The notes beneath the pieces were generated by a model. It searched no databases. It saw only the letters and a program-made list of their open reading frames with translations, and was not told the origin of the DNA. The position numbers and the translations under genes are program-made. 34,886 bases of DNA, from assembly GCF_018224015.1 (NCBI RefSeq), contig NZ_JAGPOT010000082.1, forward strand, positions 1-34,886, read 5' to 3'. This document shows positions 17,461 to 26,421 of this stretch, one piece after another (position 1 is the first letter of the stretch; the number at the start of each line of letters is the position of its first letter). The stretch is from Pseudarthrobacter albicanus. Lineage in GTDB: Bacteria; Actinomycetota; Actinomycetes; Actinomycetales; Micrococcaceae.

Positions 17461-19368
17461 TCACTCCGCGGCGGCGGGGCGCAGGGTCCTGATGAGCTGG
17501 TCAATGACGCCGGCGTCCTCGATCGTGGACGGCACCACGTAGTCCTCGCCGTCGGCGATCTGGCGCATGGTTTTGCGCAGGATCTTCCCGGAACGGGTCT
17601 TGGGCAGGGCTTCCACGACGGTGACGTGCTTGAAGTCCGCCACCGCCCCGATGTCCCGCCGGACCAGGGCGATGAGTTCCCTGACCAGCACGTCCTCGGC
17701 CGTGTCGACGCCGGACTTGAGCACGACGTAGCCGCTGGGGTGCTGGCCCTTCAGGGTGTCCGCGAGGCCGATCACGGCGCATTCGGCGACTGCCGGGTGC
17801 TGCCCGATCACCTGTTCCATGGCACCGGTGGACAGCCGGTGGCCGGCCACGTTGATGATGTCATCGGTGCGGCCCATCACGAACAGGTAGCCGTCCGCGT
17901 CCCGGTAGCCGGAATCGCCGGTGGCGTAGTAGCCCTCGAACGCCTGGAGGTAGGAGGAGACGTAGCGTTCGTCGTCGCCCCAGAGCGTGGTGAGGGTGCC
18001 GGGAGGCAGCGGCAGCCCCAGGACGATGTTGCCCTCGGTTCCGGCCTCGACGTCCTCGCCGCTGCCGTCGACGATGCTGAGCCTGTACCCGGGCATGGGC
18101 ACGCTGGGCGAGCCGGCCTTGATCGGGAGCCCGTCGAGCCCGCGGGGGTTGGCGCAGATCGCCCAGCCGGTCTCGGTCTGCCACCAGTGGTCCACCACCG
18201 GGACGCCCAGGATCCGGGAGGCCCAGTGGAAGGTGTCGGTGTCGAGCCGCTCGCCGGCGGCAAAGAGCGTGCGCAGGCCGGACAGGTCGTACCCGTCCAG
18301 CAGCTTCGCCTCGGGATCGGCTTTCCGGATGGCGCGCAGCGCGGTGGGCGCGGTGAAGAGCACGTTGACCTTGTGGTCCTGGCTGACCCGCCAGAACGCT
18401 CCGGCGTCGGGGGTCCCCACGGGCTTGCCCTCGTAGAGGACCGTGGTGGCCCCGGCCAGGAGCGGGCCGTAGACGATGTACGAGTGCCCCACCACCCAGC
18501 CGACGTCGGACGCGGTCCACATGACGTCTCCGGGGCCGACGCCGTAGATGTTTTCCATGGTCCAGGTGAGCGCCACGGCATGGCCGCCGTTGTCCCGCAC
18601 GACGCCCTTGGGGGTGCCGGTGGTGCCCGAGGTGTAGAGGATGTAGAGCGGGTCCGTCGCCTTGACGTCCACCGGCGCTGCAGGCGCGGCCGTGGCCAGT
18701 TCGGTGTCCCAGTCCAGCCAGCCGGAATGGTCCGCGGCTGCGGCGGCGAAGCCTTCCCGCCCCTTCACGAGGACCGGTGTGCCGGTGGCCCCCGCCAGTT
18801 CGAGGGCTTCCGCCACCGCGGGGAGGTACTCGATCCGGCGCGCGGGCTCGATCCCGCCGGAGGCCGTGACCACGACGGCGGGGGCGGCGTCCCGGATGCG
18901 GGCGGCGAGTTCCTTGGGCGCGAAGCCGCCGAAGACCACGGAGTGCACGGCTCCGAGCCGGGCGGTCGCCAGCATGGCGATGGCGGCCTCGGGGATCATC
19001 GGCATGTAGATCACGACGCGGTCGCCCTTGCCCACGCCGTTGCTGCGCAGGACGCCGGCGAACCGGGCCACGAGGTCCGTGAGTTCCGCGTAGCTGTAGC
19101 GCCGTTGGGTCCCCAGCATGGCGGAGTCGTAGACCAGGGCGTCCTGCGCCCCGCGGCCGGCCTCCACATGGCGGTCCAGCGCGTTGTAGGAGGTGTTCAG
19201 GATGCCGTCGGGGAACCAGCCGTAGAGCGGGGCCCGGCTGGAATCGAGGGCCTGCCGCGGCGGCGTGGACCACGAGACCTTGCCCGCTGCGTCAAGCCAG
19301 AACTCCGCCGGCTCGGCCAGGCTGCGGTCGTACGTGTCCTGGTAGCTCCTGGTGATCATGAAATACAT
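17461..19368 (-). CDS. prpE: Propionyl-CoA synthetase
   Basis: AMP-forming acyl-CoA synthetase of about 635 aa that activates propionate. Motifs include the N-terminal SYQDTYDRSLAEPAEFW characteristic of the ACS/PrpE group. The AMP-binding loop is YTSGTTGTPKG, followed by WWQTETGW and YATGDSGYRDADGY. The catalytic lysine is in KTRSGKILRKTMRQIADG. The C-terminus (VPSTIEDAGVIDQL) matches PrpE rather than AcsA. The 2-methylcitrate genes lie across the divergent promoter, supporting propionate catabolism. The start is uncertain: ATG at 19368 or ATG at 19359 are both possible. Confidence 0.92.
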   Translation of the reverse strand: MYFMITRSYQDTYDRSLAEPAEFWLDAAGKVSWSTPPRQALDSSRAPLYGWFPDGILNTSYNALDRHVEAGRGAQDALVYDSAMLGTQRRYSYAELTDLVARFAGVLRSNGVGKGDRVVIYMPMIPEAAIAMLATARLGAVHSVVFGGFAPKELAARIRDAAPAVVVTASGGIEPARRIEYLPAVAEALELAGATGTPVLVKGREGFAAAAADHSGWLDWDTELATAAPAAPVDVKATDPLYILYTSGTTGTPKGVVRDNGGHAVALTWTMENIYGVGPGDVMWTASDVGWVVGHSYIVYGPLLAGATTVLYEGKPVGTPDAGAFWRVSQDHKVNVLFTAPTALRAIRKADPEAKLLDGYDLSGLRTLFAAGERLDTDTFHWASRILGVPVVDHWWQTETGWAICANPRGLDGLPIKAGSPSVPMPGYRLSIVDGSGEDVEAGTEGNIVLGLPLPPGTLTTLWGDDERYVSSYLQAFEGYYATGDSGYRDADGYLFVMGRTDDIINVAGHRLSTGAMEQVIGQHPAVAECAVIGLADTLKGQHPSGYVVLKSGVDTAEDVLVRELIALVRRDIGAVADFKHVTVVEALPKTRSGKILRKTMRQIADGEDYVVPSTIEDAGVIDQLIRTLRPAAAE

Positions 19369-19431
19369 CCCGTCCACTGCGTTGTGATGGAGCTCATGGT
19401 AGCCCGGCGGCGGAGGACAACACAAGGGCTC

Positions 19432-19512
19432 ATGTATACATCCGTGGCTTCACTTTAGGATTTTCCGGGAAACTCCTGGGATATTCCGCTCCCTTTGTAT
19501 ACACTCGAGTGT
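19432..19512. promoter_or_regulatory. Divergent prp control region with two TGTATACA operators
   Basis: TGTATACA occurs at 19433-19440 (extended palindrome ATGTATACAT, 19432-19441) and again at 19496-19503, exactly 63 bp apart, close to six helical turns. The second overlaps a 12-bp palindrome ACACTCGAGTGT (19501-19512). The core fits the T-G-T-n-n-n-A-C-A type sites of FCD-GntR regulators. I infer control of prpE and gntR-prpDBC by the adjacent GntR protein. Confidence 0.7.
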
Positions 19513-19534
19513 GTCAGCCAATGAAGGAGGCAGG

Positions 19535-20176
19535 ATGCGCGCCAGCGACAAGGCCTATGCGGCCCTGCGTGAGGACATTATCGAATGGCGCCTGCTTCCC
19601 GGTGCGGTCCTGGCCGAAGTGGAGCAGTCCGAGCGGCTGGGCATCTCGCGCACCCCGCTGCGGGAGGCCCTGAGCCGGCTCACCGCGGAGGGCCTGACGA
19701 CGACGGCGGGCGGCCGCGGCGTCGTCGTGACCGATATTTCGCTGGCGGACATCGACGAACTCTTCGAACTGCGCGAGACCCTCGAAGGCCGGGCAGCGGC
19801 GCTGGCCGCCGAGCGGGGCGATGCCACGACCTTCGAAAAGCTCCGCGACGAACTGCTCAAGGCCCCGGAACTGATCGGCGCGGACGACCCGGCCCGGCAC
19901 GACTACTACGGGCTCGTCGGCCGGCTGGACGCGGCCATCGACGCCGCCATCTCCAACTCCTACCTTGTCCAGGCGATGCGCAGCCTGCGCGTCCACCTGG
20001 TCCGGGTCCGCCGGCTGGCGGCCGACGACGCCGAGCGGCTGACCGCCGCGGCGGCCGAGCACGCCGCCATCGCCGAGGCGATCGCGGCCGGCAACCCGAG
20101 GCTGGCCGAGGCCGCCACCACGCTCCACCTGCACCGCAGCCTTTCCCACGTCAAAGCCACGCACATACCTCACTAA
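19535..20176 (+). CDS. GntR-family (FCD) regulator of the propionate locus
   Basis: Transcription factor of 213 aa. The N-terminal winged helix (about residues 5-70) includes [23 protein letters not shown] and the recognition helix [17 protein letters not shown]. The FCD effector domain (about 80-205) has the helical [20 protein letters not shown] start and the His residues expected for a metal/ligand site, such as [14 protein letters not shown] and [16 protein letters not shown] precedes the ATG. The gene lies directly before prpD with an 10-base gap and probably controls the locus in response to a 2-methylcitrate-cycle intermediate (inference). Confidence 0.92.
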   Translation: MRASDKAYAALREDIIEWRLLPGAVLAEVEQSERLGISRTPLREALSRLTAEGLTTTAGGRGVVVTDISLADIDELFELRETLEGRAAALAAERGDATTFEKLRDELLKAPELIGADDPARHDYYGLVGRLDAAIDAAISNSYLVQAMRSLRVHLVRVRRLAADDAERLTAAAAEHAAIAEAIAAGNPRLAEAATTLHLHRSLSHVKATHIPH

Positions 20177-20186
20177 AAGGAGCACC

Positions 20187-21707
20187 ATGGTCAAGGAACA
20201 CCACGTCCGCGTCTACAAGAGCGAGGAAAACCTGCCCCGCGAGGACCAGCTCGCCTTCAAGATCGCCAGGGTCGCCACCGACCCCGTTGCCGTGACCGAG
20301 GAGGTCACCGACATGGTGATCAACCGGGTGATCGACAACGCCTCGGTGGCCATCGCCTCGCTGAACCGCGCCCCGATCATCGCGGCCCGGGCCCAGGCCC
20401 TCACCCACGGGCCCACCACCGGCGGCAAGGGCGCCAAGGTCTTCGGCATCGAAGAGCGCGTCGCCCCGGAATGGGCCGCCTGGGCCAACGGCGTCGCCGT
20501 CCGCGAACTGGACTACCACGACACCTTCCTCGCCGCCGAGTACTCCCACCCGGGCGACAACATTCCGCCGATCCTGGCCGTGGCCCAGCACGTCGGCTCC
20601 ACCGGCAAGGACCTCATCCGCGGCATCGCCACCGGCTACGAGATCCAGGTCAACCTGGTCAAGGCCATCTGCCTGCACGAGCACAAGATCGACCACGTGG
20701 CCCACCTGGGCCCCTCAGCCGCCGCCGGCATCGGCACCCTGCTGGGCCTGGACGTCGAGACCATCTTCCAGTCCGTCGGCCAGGCGCTCCACACCACCAC
20801 CGCCACCCGGCAGTCCCGCAAGGGCGAGATCTCCACGTGGAAGGCCCACGCCCCGGCGTTCGCCGGCAAGATGGCCGTCGAATCCGCGGACCGCGCCATG
20901 CGCGGCCAGACCTCTCCCGTGCCGATCTACGAAGGCGAAGACGGCGTCATCGCGTGGCTGCTGGACGGCCCCGACGCCTCCTACACCGTGCCGCTGCCGG
21001 AAGCCGGCGAAGCCAAGCGCGCCATCCTGGACACCTACACCAAGGAGCACTCCGCCGAGTACCAGGCCCAGGCCTGGATCGACCTCGCCCGCAAGCTGCA
21101 CGGCGAACACCCCGAGCTCAAGGACCCCGCCAACGTGGAGTCCGTGCTGATCAGGACGAGCCACCACACCCACTACGTGATCGGCTCCGGCGCGAAGGAT
21201 CCGCAGAAGTACAGCCCCACCGCCAGCCGGGAAACGCTGGACCACTCGATCCCGTACATCTTCACCGTCGCCCTGCAGGACGGCGCCTGGCACCACGTCG
21301 ATTCCTACGCCCCCGAACGCGCCGGCCGGCCCGACACCGTGGAACTCTGGCACAAGGTCAGCACCGTCGAGGACCCGGAATGGACCCGCCGCTACCACTC
21401 CCTGGACATCGCCGAGAAGGCCTTCGGCGGCACCGTCGTGATCACGCTGACGGACGGCTCTGTCATCACCGAGGAGATCGCCGTCGCCGACGCACACCCG
21501 CTGGGTGCCCGGCCGTTCAAGCGGGAACAGTACGTGAACAAGTTCCGCACCCTGGCCGCCGGCCTCGTGGCCGAGGAAGAAATCGAACGCTTCCTCGACG
21601 CCGCCGCACGGCTCCCCGAACTCGCCGCCGGCGAGCTGGACCAGCTGAACATCCAGGCGGCCGACGGCGTGATCGATCTGGCCGCCGCCCCGAAGGGACT
21701 GTTCTGA
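20187..21707 (+). CDS. prpD: 2-methylcitrate dehydratase
   Basis: MmgE/PrpD family enzyme of 506 aa that dehydrates 2-methylcitrate to 2-methyl-cis-aconitate in propionate catabolism. Typical segments are [31 protein letters not shown], the [30 protein letters not shown] core and [29 protein letters not shown]. Length and motifs agree with PrpD. AAAGGAG precedes the ATG. The TGA overlaps the prpB ATG (TGATG). Confidence 0.96.
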   Translation: MVKEHHVRVYKSEENLPREDQLAFKIARVATDPVAVTEEVTDMVINRVIDNASVAIASLNRAPIIAARAQALTHGPTTGGKGAKVFGIEERVAPEWAAWANGVAVRELDYHDTFLAAEYSHPGDNIPPILAVAQHVGSTGKDLIRGIATGYEIQVNLVKAICLHEHKIDHVAHLGPSAAAGIGTLLGLDVETIFQSVGQALHTTTATRQSRKGEISTWKAHAPAFAGKMAVESADRAMRGQTSPVPIYEGEDGVIAWLLDGPDASYTVPLPEAGEAKRAILDTYTKEHSAEYQAQAWIDLARKLHGEHPELKDPANVESVLIRTSHHTHYVIGSGAKDPQKYSPTASRETLDHSIPYIFTVALQDGAWHHVDSYAPERAGRPDTVELWHKVSTVEDPEWTRRYHSLDIAEKAFGGTVVITLTDGSVITEEIAVADAHPLGARPFKREQYVNKFRTLAAGLVAEEEIERFLDAAARLPELAAGELDQLNIQAADGVIDLAAAPKGLF

Positions 21708-22609
21708 TGCTGTACTCGAAGACCACGCCGGAGCAGAAGCGGATCCGTTTCCGCGAGCTCCTGGCCTCCGGCACCATCGCGCAGTTCCCGGGCGCCTTCA
21801 ACCCGCTCTCGGCACGGCTGATCGAGGAGAAAGGCTTCGCCGGCGTCTACATCTCCGGCGCCGTCCTGGCCAATGACCTCGGCCTGCCGGACATCGGGCT
21901 GACCACGCTCACCGAAGTCGCCACCCGGGCCGGTCAGATCGCCCGGATGACGGACCTGCCCTGCATCGTCGACGCCGACACCGGCTTCGGCGAACCCATG
22001 AACGTCGCCCGCAGCGTCCAGGAACTCGAGAACGCCGGCCTGGCCGGCTGCCACATCGAGGACCAGTTCAACCCGAAGCGCTGCGGCCACCTGGACGGCA
22101 AGAACGTCGTGGACCTGGACACCGCCACCAAGCGCATCCGCGCGGCGGCCGATGCCCGGCGCGACCCGAACTTCCTGATCATGGCGCGGACCGACATCCG
22201 CGCCATCGACGGGCTGGCGGCCACCCAGGACCGTGCCAGGGCGCTCGTGGAGGCCGGCGCCGACGCCATCTTTCCCGAGGCCATGAAGGACCTGTCCGAA
22301 TTCCAGGCCATCCGCGACGCCGTCGACGTCCCGATCCTGGCGAACATGACCGAATTCGGCCAGAGCGCACTGTTCACGGTGGACGAGCTGGCCGGCGTCG
22401 GGGTCAACATGATCATCTATCCGGTGACGCTGCTCCGTAGTGCCATGGGCGCCGCGGAGCGTACGCTGGAATCGATCAGGGCCGACGGAACCCAGGAGGC
22501 ACAAGTTGGGACCATGCTGACGCGCGCACGTTTGTACGACCTCGTCGACTACGAGGCCTACAACCGCTTTGACACCGGGGTCTTCAATTTCCAGGTCCCC
22601 GGCCAGTGA
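21707..22609 (+). CDS. prpB: 2-methylisocitrate lyase
   Basis: Isocitrate lyase/PEP mutase superfamily enzyme of 300 aa that splits 2-methylisocitrate into pyruvate and succinate. Motifs include the catalytic loop region IEDQFNPKRCGHLDGK with the essential Cys, DADTGFGE for metal binding, and MARTDIRAIDGL. The ATG overlaps the prpD stop, indicating translational coupling. Confidence 0.96.
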   Translation: MLYSKTTPEQKRIRFRELLASGTIAQFPGAFNPLSARLIEEKGFAGVYISGAVLANDLGLPDIGLTTLTEVATRAGQIARMTDLPCIVDADTGFGEPMNVARSVQELENAGLAGCHIEDQFNPKRCGHLDGKNVVDLDTATKRIRAAADARRDPNFLIMARTDIRAIDGLAATQDRARALVEAGADAIFPEAMKDLSEFQAIRDAVDVPILANMTEFGQSALFTVDELAGVGVNMIIYPVTLLRSAMGAAERTLESIRADGTQEAQVGTMLTRARLYDLVDYEAYNRFDTGVFNFQVPGQ

Positions 22610-22671
22610 TCCCGGCAACCGATTTCCGGCTCCGGCCGGCACAACCCGCGACAGGAACGAAGGAGTTCAAC

Positions 22672-23811
22672 ATGGCTGCAGAAGACATCAAAAAGGGCCT
22701 CGCCGGCGTCGTGGTGGACTACACCGCGGTCTCCAAGGTCAACCCGGACACCAACTCGCTGCTGTACCGCGGCTACCCCGTCCAGGAGCTGGCCGCCCGG
22801 TGCAGCTTCGAGGAAGTCGCCTACCTGCTGTGGAACGGCGAGCTGCCCGACCCCGGTCAGCTCGCGGAGTTCACGGCACGGGAACGCGCCGGACGGGCGC
22901 TGGATCCGGTGGTCAAGCAGGTCATTGATGCCCTCCCGGAGACCTCGCACCCGATGGACGTCTGCCGCACGGCGGCCTCCGTCATGGGCGCCCGGCACCC
23001 GCTGGCGGAGGACTCCTCCCGCGAGGCTAACCTGGCCAAGGCCCTTGATTTGTTCGCCGCGATGCCAGCGGTCGTGGCCTACGACCAGCGCCGCCGCCAC
23101 GGGCAGGAGCTGGTGGAGCCGCGCGACGACCTGGGCTACGACGCCAACTTCCTCTGGATGACGTTCGGCGAGGAGCCGGTCCCGGAAGTGGTCGAGGCGT
23201 TCAACGTCTCGATGATCCTGTACGCCGAGCACTCCTTCAACGCCTCGACCTTCACGGCGCGCGTCATCACGTCCACGCTCTCGGACCTGCATTCGGCCGT
23301 GACCGGTGCCATCGGCGCGCTCAAGGGCTCGCTGCACGGCGGCGCCAATGAGGCCGTCATGCACACCTTCGACGAGATCGGCATCCGTCCGGAGGAATCG
23401 CTCGATGAGGCGCACACCCGGGCCAAGGCCTGGATGGAGGACGCCCTGGCGCAGAAGAAGAAGGTCATGGGCTTCGGCCACCGTGTCTACAAGCACGGCG
23501 ATTCCCGGGTGCCCACCATGAAGGCCGCGCTGGACAAGATGATCGCGTACTACGGCCGTCCCGAGCTGCTGGGGCTGTACAACGGCCTGGAAACGGCGAT
23601 GGACGAGGCAAAGGCGATCAAGCCGAACCTCGATTATCCGACCGGGCCCACCTACCACCTGATGGGCTTCGACACGGCGACGTTCACGCCCCTGTTCGTG
23701 GCGAGCCGCATCACCGGCTGGACCGCGCACATCATGGAGCAGCTGGACGCGAACTCGCTGATCCGCCCGCTGAGCGAATACAACGGCGTCGAGGAACGGC
23801 ACCTGGCGTAG
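22672..23811 (+). CDS. prpC: 2-methylcitrate synthase/citrate synthase
   Basis: Citrate-synthase-family enzyme of 379 aa that condenses propionyl-CoA with oxaloacetate. The catalytic histidines lie in LHGGANEAVM and GFGHRVYKHGDSR, with the catalytic Asp region FDTATFTPLFVASR near the C-terminus. The short actinobacterial type II-like length fits PrpC; such enzymes often also accept acetyl-CoA. GAAGGAG lies 6 bases before the ATG. It ends the prpDBC operon and is followed by a strong terminator. Confidence 0.95.
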   Translation: MAAEDIKKGLAGVVVDYTAVSKVNPDTNSLLYRGYPVQELAARCSFEEVAYLLWNGELPDPGQLAEFTARERAGRALDPVVKQVIDALPETSHPMDVCRTAASVMGARHPLAEDSSREANLAKALDLFAAMPAVVAYDQRRRHGQELVEPRDDLGYDANFLWMTFGEEPVPEVVEAFNVSMILYAEHSFNASTFTARVITSTLSDLHSAVTGAIGALKGSLHGGANEAVMHTFDEIGIRPEESLDEAHTRAKAWMEDALAQKKKVMGFGHRVYKHGDSRVPTMKAALDKMIAYYGRPELLGLYNGLETAMDEAKAIKPNLDYPTGPTYHLMGFDTATFTPLFVASRITGWTAHIMEQLDANSLIRPLSEYNGVEERHLA

Positions 23812-23826
23812 TTTCTTCCGACACAA

Positions 23827-23871
23827 CGACGGCGGGCCGGTCACCTTTTCAAGGTGGCCGGCCCGCCGTCG
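23827..23871. terminator. Long hairpin terminator between prpC and the Nudix gene
   Basis: A 21-bp stem with a single non-Watson-Crick pair (23827-23847 with 23851-23871) has a 3-base loop. It lies between two convergent genes and can serve both. Confidence 0.85.
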
Positions 23872-23872
23872 G

Positions 23873-24364
23873 TTACAGGTTCCGGAGACTGCTCACAGAC
23901 GAAGCAACCGTTTCGTTGTCGGCGTTCAGGGTGACGACAATATTTACCATCCCGCCTTCCAGCACGATGGGCAGCCAGTGATCCGCGTCCTGCCACATCC
24001 GCTCCACGGGCAGGGCATCCGTCATGAACCACTCCGGAATAATCTCCGAAGATTCCTGCGGGTCGCCGTGCCACACACGGGCTGTGAAGAGACGCGCGGA
24101 CATGTTCCACCCGGGTCTGGCCGGGAAGACAAATTCCACCACGCCGGCGTCGCCCAGGTCCTGCTGCCGCACGGTGATCCCGGCCTCCTCGAGAACCTCC
24201 CGGCACGCTGCCTCGGCGTCGCTCTCCCCCGGCTCAACGTGGCCGCCGAGCCCAACGATCCTGCCTGTGCCGAAGCCGGTCTTTTTCAGGCCAAGCAGGA
24301 CCTCTCTACCGCCGCCGGGCGCATCCCGGAGCAGGAAACACAAGGTGACTGGGGTGGAGGTCAT
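23873..24364 (-). CDS. Nudix hydrolase, MutT/MTH1-like
   Basis: A 163-aa Nudix enzyme. The Nudix box GGHVEPGESDAEAACREVLEEAGI matches GX5EX7REUXEEXGU completely. The preceding VLLGLKKTGFGTGRIVGLGG and the later MWQDADHWLP resemble eukaryotic MTH1 (NUDT1) and its bacterial relatives. This suggests hydrolysis of oxidised purine nucleoside triphosphates, although substrates of Nudix enzymes are hard to predict. I chose the ATG giving MTSTPVTLCFLLRD because the residues upstream look non-coding. It converges on prpC. Confidence 0.9.
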   Translation of the reverse strand: MTSTPVTLCFLLRDAPGGGREVLLGLKKTGFGTGRIVGLGGHVEPGESDAEAACREVLEEAGITVRQQDLGDAGVVEFVFPARPGWNMSARLFTARVWHGDPQESSEIIPEWFMTDALPVERMWQDADHWLPIVLEGGMVNIVVTLNADNETVASSVSSLRNL

Positions 24365-24672
24365 GAATCCAAGATTAGCGCTGCAGGGCCCCGCGCCGTT
24401 GCCGCCGGCATTCGCGTGGGTCTGGCCCCGCGGGAGAGCGCCGCAGCCATCGAGGAGAGGTCCTCTGGGTGGAAGGCGCGCTGTCATACCGGGCTGCCGC
24501 GCACGGGGGGGAGGGGGGCGAGCCGGTCGCCGATAGGGCACCGGGCCCAGTCATCCGAACTGTCGGAAACGGGCACCGGACCGACGTCGACCTCGAGCGG
24601 TCTCCGCCCTACGATTGGAGCGTCACGTCAGTCGACGTGGGTCCATGCACCGATCCAATTGGCAAGGAGATC
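24365..24672. other. Gene-free stretch with a G-rich tract
   Basis: I see no supported gene here. The stretch holds the Nudix promoter side, a homopurine G-rich run near 24505-24525 and, at its right end, AAGGAG serving the next gene. Confidence 0.5.
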
Positions 24673-25077
24673 ATGATGCTCGGAGAGCAAATCGGGGAAT
24701 TCACCGGACAAGCCATCAGCACGCGGGTTCTGGAAGAAATTGGTCTCGGTCCGCGCAGCGAAGTGACCGATCATCAGGTCGGCACGCTCTGCGGTGTCCA
24801 GGTTGACGTCACGGTCACCTACGTCGGCACGATTCGTCCCAGCGGCACGGTCGCCGGCAGCGGAAACGGTTTTGTCGTCACCGCAAGCGGGCAGACTGCG
24901 ACCTTCACCGGCAGAGGCGTCGGTAGATTCACCGGTCCGGGCCAACTCGCCTGGCGGGGTGCGTTGTTCTACGAAACCACCTCCGACGAGTTGAGTAGCC
25001 TCAACGGGATAGCGGTCTTGTTCGAGTACCAGGTGGCCGACGGCAAGTCCGAAGGCCGCCTGTTCGAGTGGAAGTAG
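24673..25077 (+). CDS. Conserved hypothetical protein, beta-rich
   Basis: A 134-aa soluble protein without signal peptide, membrane helix or recognised catalytic motif. It is rich in Gly, Thr and Val with alternating patterns (VDVTVTYVGTIRPSGTVAG, TATFTGRGVGRFTG), suggesting an all-beta barrel or calycin-like fold. It ends in GRLFEWK. It resembles small uncharacterised bacterial proteins beginning GE-x2-GE-x-TG. AAGGAG is 3 bases from the first ATG and 6 from the second (24676), so the second may be the true start. It is a monocistronic gene at the left margin of the accessory region. Confidence 0.65.
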   Translation: MMLGEQIGEFTGQAISTRVLEEIGLGPRSEVTDHQVGTLCGVQVDVTVTYVGTIRPSGTVAGSGNGFVVTASGQTATFTGRGVGRFTGPGQLAWRGALFYETTSDELSSLNGIAVLFEYQVADGKSEGRLFEWK

Positions 25078-25623
25078 CGCTGCACACTCGAAGCAAAAGG
25101 TATGCGTACAGGACCGATCTGGAAGAAGCCAACGGCACTGCGGAAAGCAGGACGTTCCGGAGCCCTGAGGAAGCACTCGTCTGATGTCTGACCTACGCCC
25201 TCCGAGGGTTGGACTTACGCCCCGGGAACTTCTATCTCGACCTGTGTGCAGAGGACTTGGAACATTCCGTGCGGACGACTTCGAAAAATGACAAACGACG
25301 CGGCGGCCGATTCTCGATTCGCAGCCCTCTCGGAATCCTTCGTTATCGAGAACGGCAAGTAGTGCCGGTCGATGGCCTTACCGGACGGCTGTCTCCGCAG
25401 GGCATGTGGTGCTCCTAGGCTCGGTGTAGGGGGCGCTGGCCCAGTTACTACAGTGGCGGCGCAACCCCTGGCCGTCGATGGCGGCCCTGTGCGGGTGGGC
25501 GGCGGCGTCAGCTGACTGGTGCACCGGCCTGACGCAGGACGTATCCGCTCACTCACCCCTGCGGCTCCGGTAGAGGCTGGGATGGTTTTGCTGGTGGTGG
25601 CATGGGTCGTCTGTCCCTGGTGT
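25078..25623. other. 546-base stretch without a recognisable gene
   Basis: No open frame here looks like a known protein. A short frame of 24 codons starting at the ATG near 25287 has plausible amino-acid composition but ends quickly, and may be gene debris. The stretch separates chromosome-like genes from the metal/stress region and could contain an old junction. Confidence 0.5.
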
Positions 25624-26406
25624 TCAGCGGGCCCGTGCGAGGAACGAGACGCTCATGACACCGTATTTCGCGGCCGCGGCGCGGGCGCTGTCGGACAGGA
25701 ATTCGTACGGGTTCCTCCTCATTTGTTCAAGGATGAACCCGCTGCCGGTGATCGACTGTTGATAGGTATCGGTCTGTGCGGCGCCGCCGATGCAGGCGGC
25801 CCACAGGTCGGCATTGCAGACGATCTGAGGGGTGAGTTGCTTTTCGGTGACGATGTCGGTGATGGCCAGGCGTCCGCCGGGGCGGAGGACGCGTGCCGCC
25901 TCGCGGAAGACGGCGGATTTGTCCGGGGAGAGGTTGATGACGCCGTTGGAGATGACGCAGTCAAAGCTTGCGTCCCTGAAGGGGAGGTCTTCGATGTGGC
26001 CCAGGGCGAACGTGACCTGGGGAAAGTCCGCCGGCTTCCGGAGGCTTTCGGCCTTCGCGTTCTGCTCCTCGGTCATGTCCAGGCCCACCACCCGCCCGCC
26101 AGAGCCCACTTTGACGGCTGCGACGAAGGCGTCCATTCCGGAGCCGGAGCCCAGGTCAAGGACCTCTTCGCCCTGGTTCAGGTCTGCCAGATCAAAGTTG
26201 TATCCGACACCGGCGAAAGACTCGATGGCACCGGCCGGGATCAGGTCGAACAGCGCCGGCGGGTAACCCAGTCCTTCGGCGAGGCTGCGCCCCATCGGGA
26301 AGTGGTAGTGGCCGGCGGGGTTCTGGGCGACTGCCCGGTAGATCTGCTTGACTTTGGCCTCAAGCTCGGCGCGGTCGATGGTCGTGGCCGCGGCTGGTGT
26401 GCTCAT
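25624..26406 (-). CDS. SAM-dependent methyltransferase, ArsM-like
   Basis: Class I methyltransferase of 260 aa. The SAM-binding motif I is VLDLGSGSGMDAF, followed by VVGLDMTEEQ, and the ArsM-type motif ISNGVINLSPDKSAVFREAARVLRPGG. It resembles arsenite methyltransferases overall. However, of the three arsenic-binding cysteines of that family only the third appears kept (AACIGGA); the second is Gly (ISNGVINL) and the first is absent near SFAGVGYNFD. Arsenite methylation is therefore doubtful, and another thiophilic substrate is possible. It is 15 bases downstream of the OsmC gene and probably in the same operon, controlled by the rhodanese-ArsR regulator. Confidence 0.85.
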   Translation of the reverse strand: MSTPAAATTIDRAELEAKVKQIYRAVAQNPAGHYHFPMGRSLAEGLGYPPALFDLIPAGAIESFAGVGYNFDLADLNQGEEVLDLGSGSGMDAFVAAVKVGSGGRVVGLDMTEEQNAKAESLRKPADFPQVTFALGHIEDLPFRDASFDCVISNGVINLSPDKSAVFREAARVLRPGGRLAITDIVTEKQLTPQIVCNADLWAACIGGAAQTDTYQQSITGSGFILEQMRRNPYEFLSDSARAAAAKYGVMSVSFLARAR

Positions 26407-26421
26407 GTCGGTGCCCGCGGT

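Noticed and set aside
17626..19458. Plus-strand open frame of 610 codons opposite prpE
   Set aside because: It has a His/Gly/Val-rich shadow composition and lies entirely over a convincing acyl-CoA synthetase.
20471..21706. Arg-rich frame leading into prpB from within prpD
   Set aside because: The upstream part is the out-of-frame reading of prpD. prpB starts at the ATG overlapping the prpD stop.
24505..24525. G-rich tract as a G-quadruplex regulator
   Set aside because: It consists of only two long G runs separated by one base. This is too little to support a regulatory claim.
25209..25418. 69-codon open frame in the gene-poor stretch
   Set aside because: It has no ribosome site and no recognisable similarity, and its composition does not favour coding.
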